From Bacteroidota bacterium (lineage in GTDB: Bacteria; Bacteroidota; Bacteroidia; Flavobacteriales_F; PHOS-HE28), in NCBI GenBank assembly GCA_023418095.1, contig JAEZDL010000251.1:1-6833 (forward strand): a DNA stretch of 6,833 nucleotides, in the 5' to 3' direction. Positions 6,146 through 6,833 of this stretch are shown piece by piece. Position numbers and translations under genes: made by a program. The first letter of the stretch is position 1; each line of letters opens with the position of its first letter. The notes under the pieces were generated by a model. The model searched no databases, was not told where the DNA came from, and saw only the letters and a list, made by a program, of their open reading frames with translations.

Positions 6146-6457
6146 TCACAATGACTTGATCATCTCCCGCAAGCTTTTCAAATCCACCGCATCAAGATCC
6201 GATTTATCATAAATGCTCAACAGGAAGATCTCCTGATCCTCTGTAACCAGATTCGTGATCACACGCGCACCACCGCTCTTCCCCTTCCCTTTGCTCTTGA
6301 TCGCAAGACGAACTTTGTAGATGCTCTGGCCTTGATCGGGTCTGGCAATAAGGTCATTCTCGAATACAAGTAGATCATTCTCCAATGAAGCATATCGCTT
6401 CAAAAGTGGCTTCACTTCGCGAATGAACCGAGGTGTGGGAATGACCCTAGATCCCAT
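6146..6457 (-). CDS. RelE/HigB-like toxin of a type II toxin-antitoxin pair
   Basis: A small basic protein of 103 aa from ATG 6457; a GTG three codons upstream (6464-6466) is the alternative start. It shows the family pattern: TPRFIREVKPLLKRYASL near the N-terminus, an IYKVRLAI strand, the loop KSKGKGKSGGARVIT rich in basic residues thought to bind and cleave mRNA on the ribosome, then IFLLSIYDKSDLD and a C-terminal helix. RelE/HigB toxins of this size cleave translated mRNA and are neutralised by a partner encoded next door. Here the preceding small gene overlaps it by 11 nt, the usual antitoxin-first order implying translational coupling. The mRNA-interferase function is inferred from family membership. 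The key basic residues appear intact, so the toxin is probably functional. Confidence 0.85.
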   Translation of the reverse strand: MGSRVIPTPRFIREVKPLLKRYASLENDLLVFENDLIARPDQGQSIYKVRLAIKSKGKGKSGGARVITNLVTEDQEIFLLSIYDKSDLDAVDLKSLREMIKSL

Positions 6458-6665
6458 TGAGAACACTTGCGAGAGAGCGCTTCTTCAATTTTCCTTTGCG
6501 CAGGCTTTCTACTTCGGAAAGTGCCTCAACAATGTCCGAGCGTAGCTTCAAAAGCTGCTCGTATCGGCGCATTTTCAGCACATGCTTTTCCCAATCCTTG
6601 ATGGGGATCTGCACAGCCTGAACATTACCGTCGGCATCATTCACATATTGAACCGAGATCTTCAT
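6447..6665 (-). CDS. Antitoxin partner of the RelE/HigB-like toxin
   Basis: A 72-aa protein from ATG 6665 (two TTG codons just upstream, 6669-6674, are less likely). The N-terminal part, VQYVNDADGNVQAVQIPIKD followed by WEK, matches the pattern of small Bacteroidota antitoxins (YV.D..G...AV..PI..WEK). The middle is a charged helix (RRYEQLLKLRSDIVEALSEV), and the tail (KLKKRSLASVLNGI) is the kind of amphipathic helix that wraps the toxin. Such antitoxins bind and inhibit the toxin and usually repress their own promoter with it. Its 3' end overlaps the toxin gene by 11 nt. A perfect TAnnTTTG element sits six bases before the ATG. Confidence 0.78.
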   Translation of the reverse strand: MKISVQYVNDADGNVQAVQIPIKDWEKHVLKMRRYEQLLKLRSDIVEALSEVESLRKGKLKKRSLASVLNGI

Positions 6666-6671
6666 CTTCAA

Positions 6672-6679
6672 CAAAGATA
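6672..6679 (-). promoter_or_regulatory. Candidate -7 promoter element of the toxin-antitoxin operon
   Basis: The minus strand reads TATCTTTG, an exact match to the Bacteroidota -7 consensus TAnnTTTG. It ends six bases before the antitoxin ATG, so the transcript could start at or almost at the ATG (leaderless or nearly so). A clear -33 TTTG at the usual spacing is not seen; TTG occurs 24 nt upstream. Confidence 0.45.
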
Positions 6680-6746
6680 CTAAGGCTCAAGATCGGAGGC
6701 TTTCAACGGGATGCGCGTTAGGTACTGCGTTAAGATGCAAGCCTTC

Positions 6747-6778
6747 GGTCTAACTTTTTCTCAATGTATCTTTAGACC
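6747..6778. repeat. Inverted repeat GGTCTAA ... TTAGACC
   Basis: Perfect 7-bp arms are separated by 18 nt. On the plus strand the spacer begins CTTTTTC. The stem is AT-rich and short for a terminator; it could be the terminator of a gene outside the window or a regulator-binding site. Confidence 0.4.
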
Positions 6779-6790
6779 TCCAAAGGAAGT

Positions 6791-6802
6791 TGCTCTAGAG
6801 CA
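6791..6802. repeat. 12-bp perfect palindrome
   Basis: TGCTCTAGAGCA is self-complementary. It stands alone in the intergenic right edge. By length it could occur by chance once in a few thousand bases, so it is a weak candidate for a dimer-binding site. Confidence 0.5.
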
Positions 6803-6833
6803 CTATCCTGTGTAGCCCGGGCCCTGGCCTGGG

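Larger units (their letters stand above)
6680..6833. other. Upstream region of the toxin-antitoxin operon, no gene seen
   Basis: About 154 bp to the right edge with no supported gene. It contains an inverted repeat GGTCTAA (6747-6753) / TTAGACC (6772-6778) with an 18-nt spacer, a 12-bp perfect palindrome TGCTCTAGAGCA (6791-6802) and a GC-rich end. Either symmetric element could be an operator for the antitoxin complex, but both lie 70-120 bp upstream of the candidate promoter, further than usual. Only one GATC is present. Confidence 0.4.

Noticed and set aside
6711..6815. 34-codon plus-strand frame at the right edge (MRVRYCVKMQAFG...)
   Set aside because: Short, no recognisable motif, and it lies in the regulatory region of the toxin-antitoxin operon. 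An open frame of this length is expected by chance.
1..6833. CRISPR array, tRNA, rRNA or insertion-sequence transposase
   Set aside because: No regularly spaced repeats, no cloverleaf or conserved rRNA segments and no transposase motifs were seen on either strand.

Overview
The window looks like chromosomal DNA from a Bacteroidota (Flavobacteriales/Sphingobacteriia-like) bacterium of roughly 50% GC. Three things point there: a kelch-repeat exported protein ending in a type IX secretion (T9SS) type A sorting domain, an OmpA-domain envelope protein followed by a beta-rich region seen in large Bacteroidota proteins, and a TAnnTTTG-type -7 promoter element in front of a toxin-antitoxin pair. No organism name can be given from sequence alone. 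The tetranucleotide GATC is strikingly over-represented (hand count about 148 in 6.8 kb, against about 27 by chance).

Layout from left to right. Positions 1-412 hold no intact gene: possibly the end of a gene cut by the edge, then copy 1 of a decayed coding repeat (about 102-245), then featureless spacer. Positions 413-1251 (minus) are a dinD homologue broken by a one-base deletion in a G run. It also contains a perfect 30-bp palindrome inside conserved codons. Positions 1252-1638 are poorly explained spacer with a possible 5' fragment of a yicC-like gene. Positions 1639-3666 (plus) encode a 675-aa secreted OmpA-domain protein. Positions 3667-4048 contain copy 2 of the repeat, which runs in frame into the next gene and can mislead start calling. 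Positions 4049-5233 (plus) encode the kelch/T9SS cargo protein. Convergent to it, 5243-6133 (minus) encodes a UbiA-like membrane protein that keeps only the second Asp motif. Just upstream of that gene, on the same strand, is a type II toxin-antitoxin pair: antitoxin 6447-6665 and RelE/HigB-like toxin 6146-6457. The right edge, 6680-6833, is the upstream region of that pair.

Functionally this is a mosaic, not one pathway. Two envelope or secreted structural proteins (OmpA-type and kelch cargo) and a membrane prenyltransferase relative sit among accessory pieces: a frameshifted DNA-damage gene, a toxin-antitoxin pair and two relics of a repeated gene. I see no convincing new multi-gene system. 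The most unusual items are the perfect palindrome in dinD, the paired relics with a clear coding signature, and the GATC enrichment that fades in the relic-bearing stretches.
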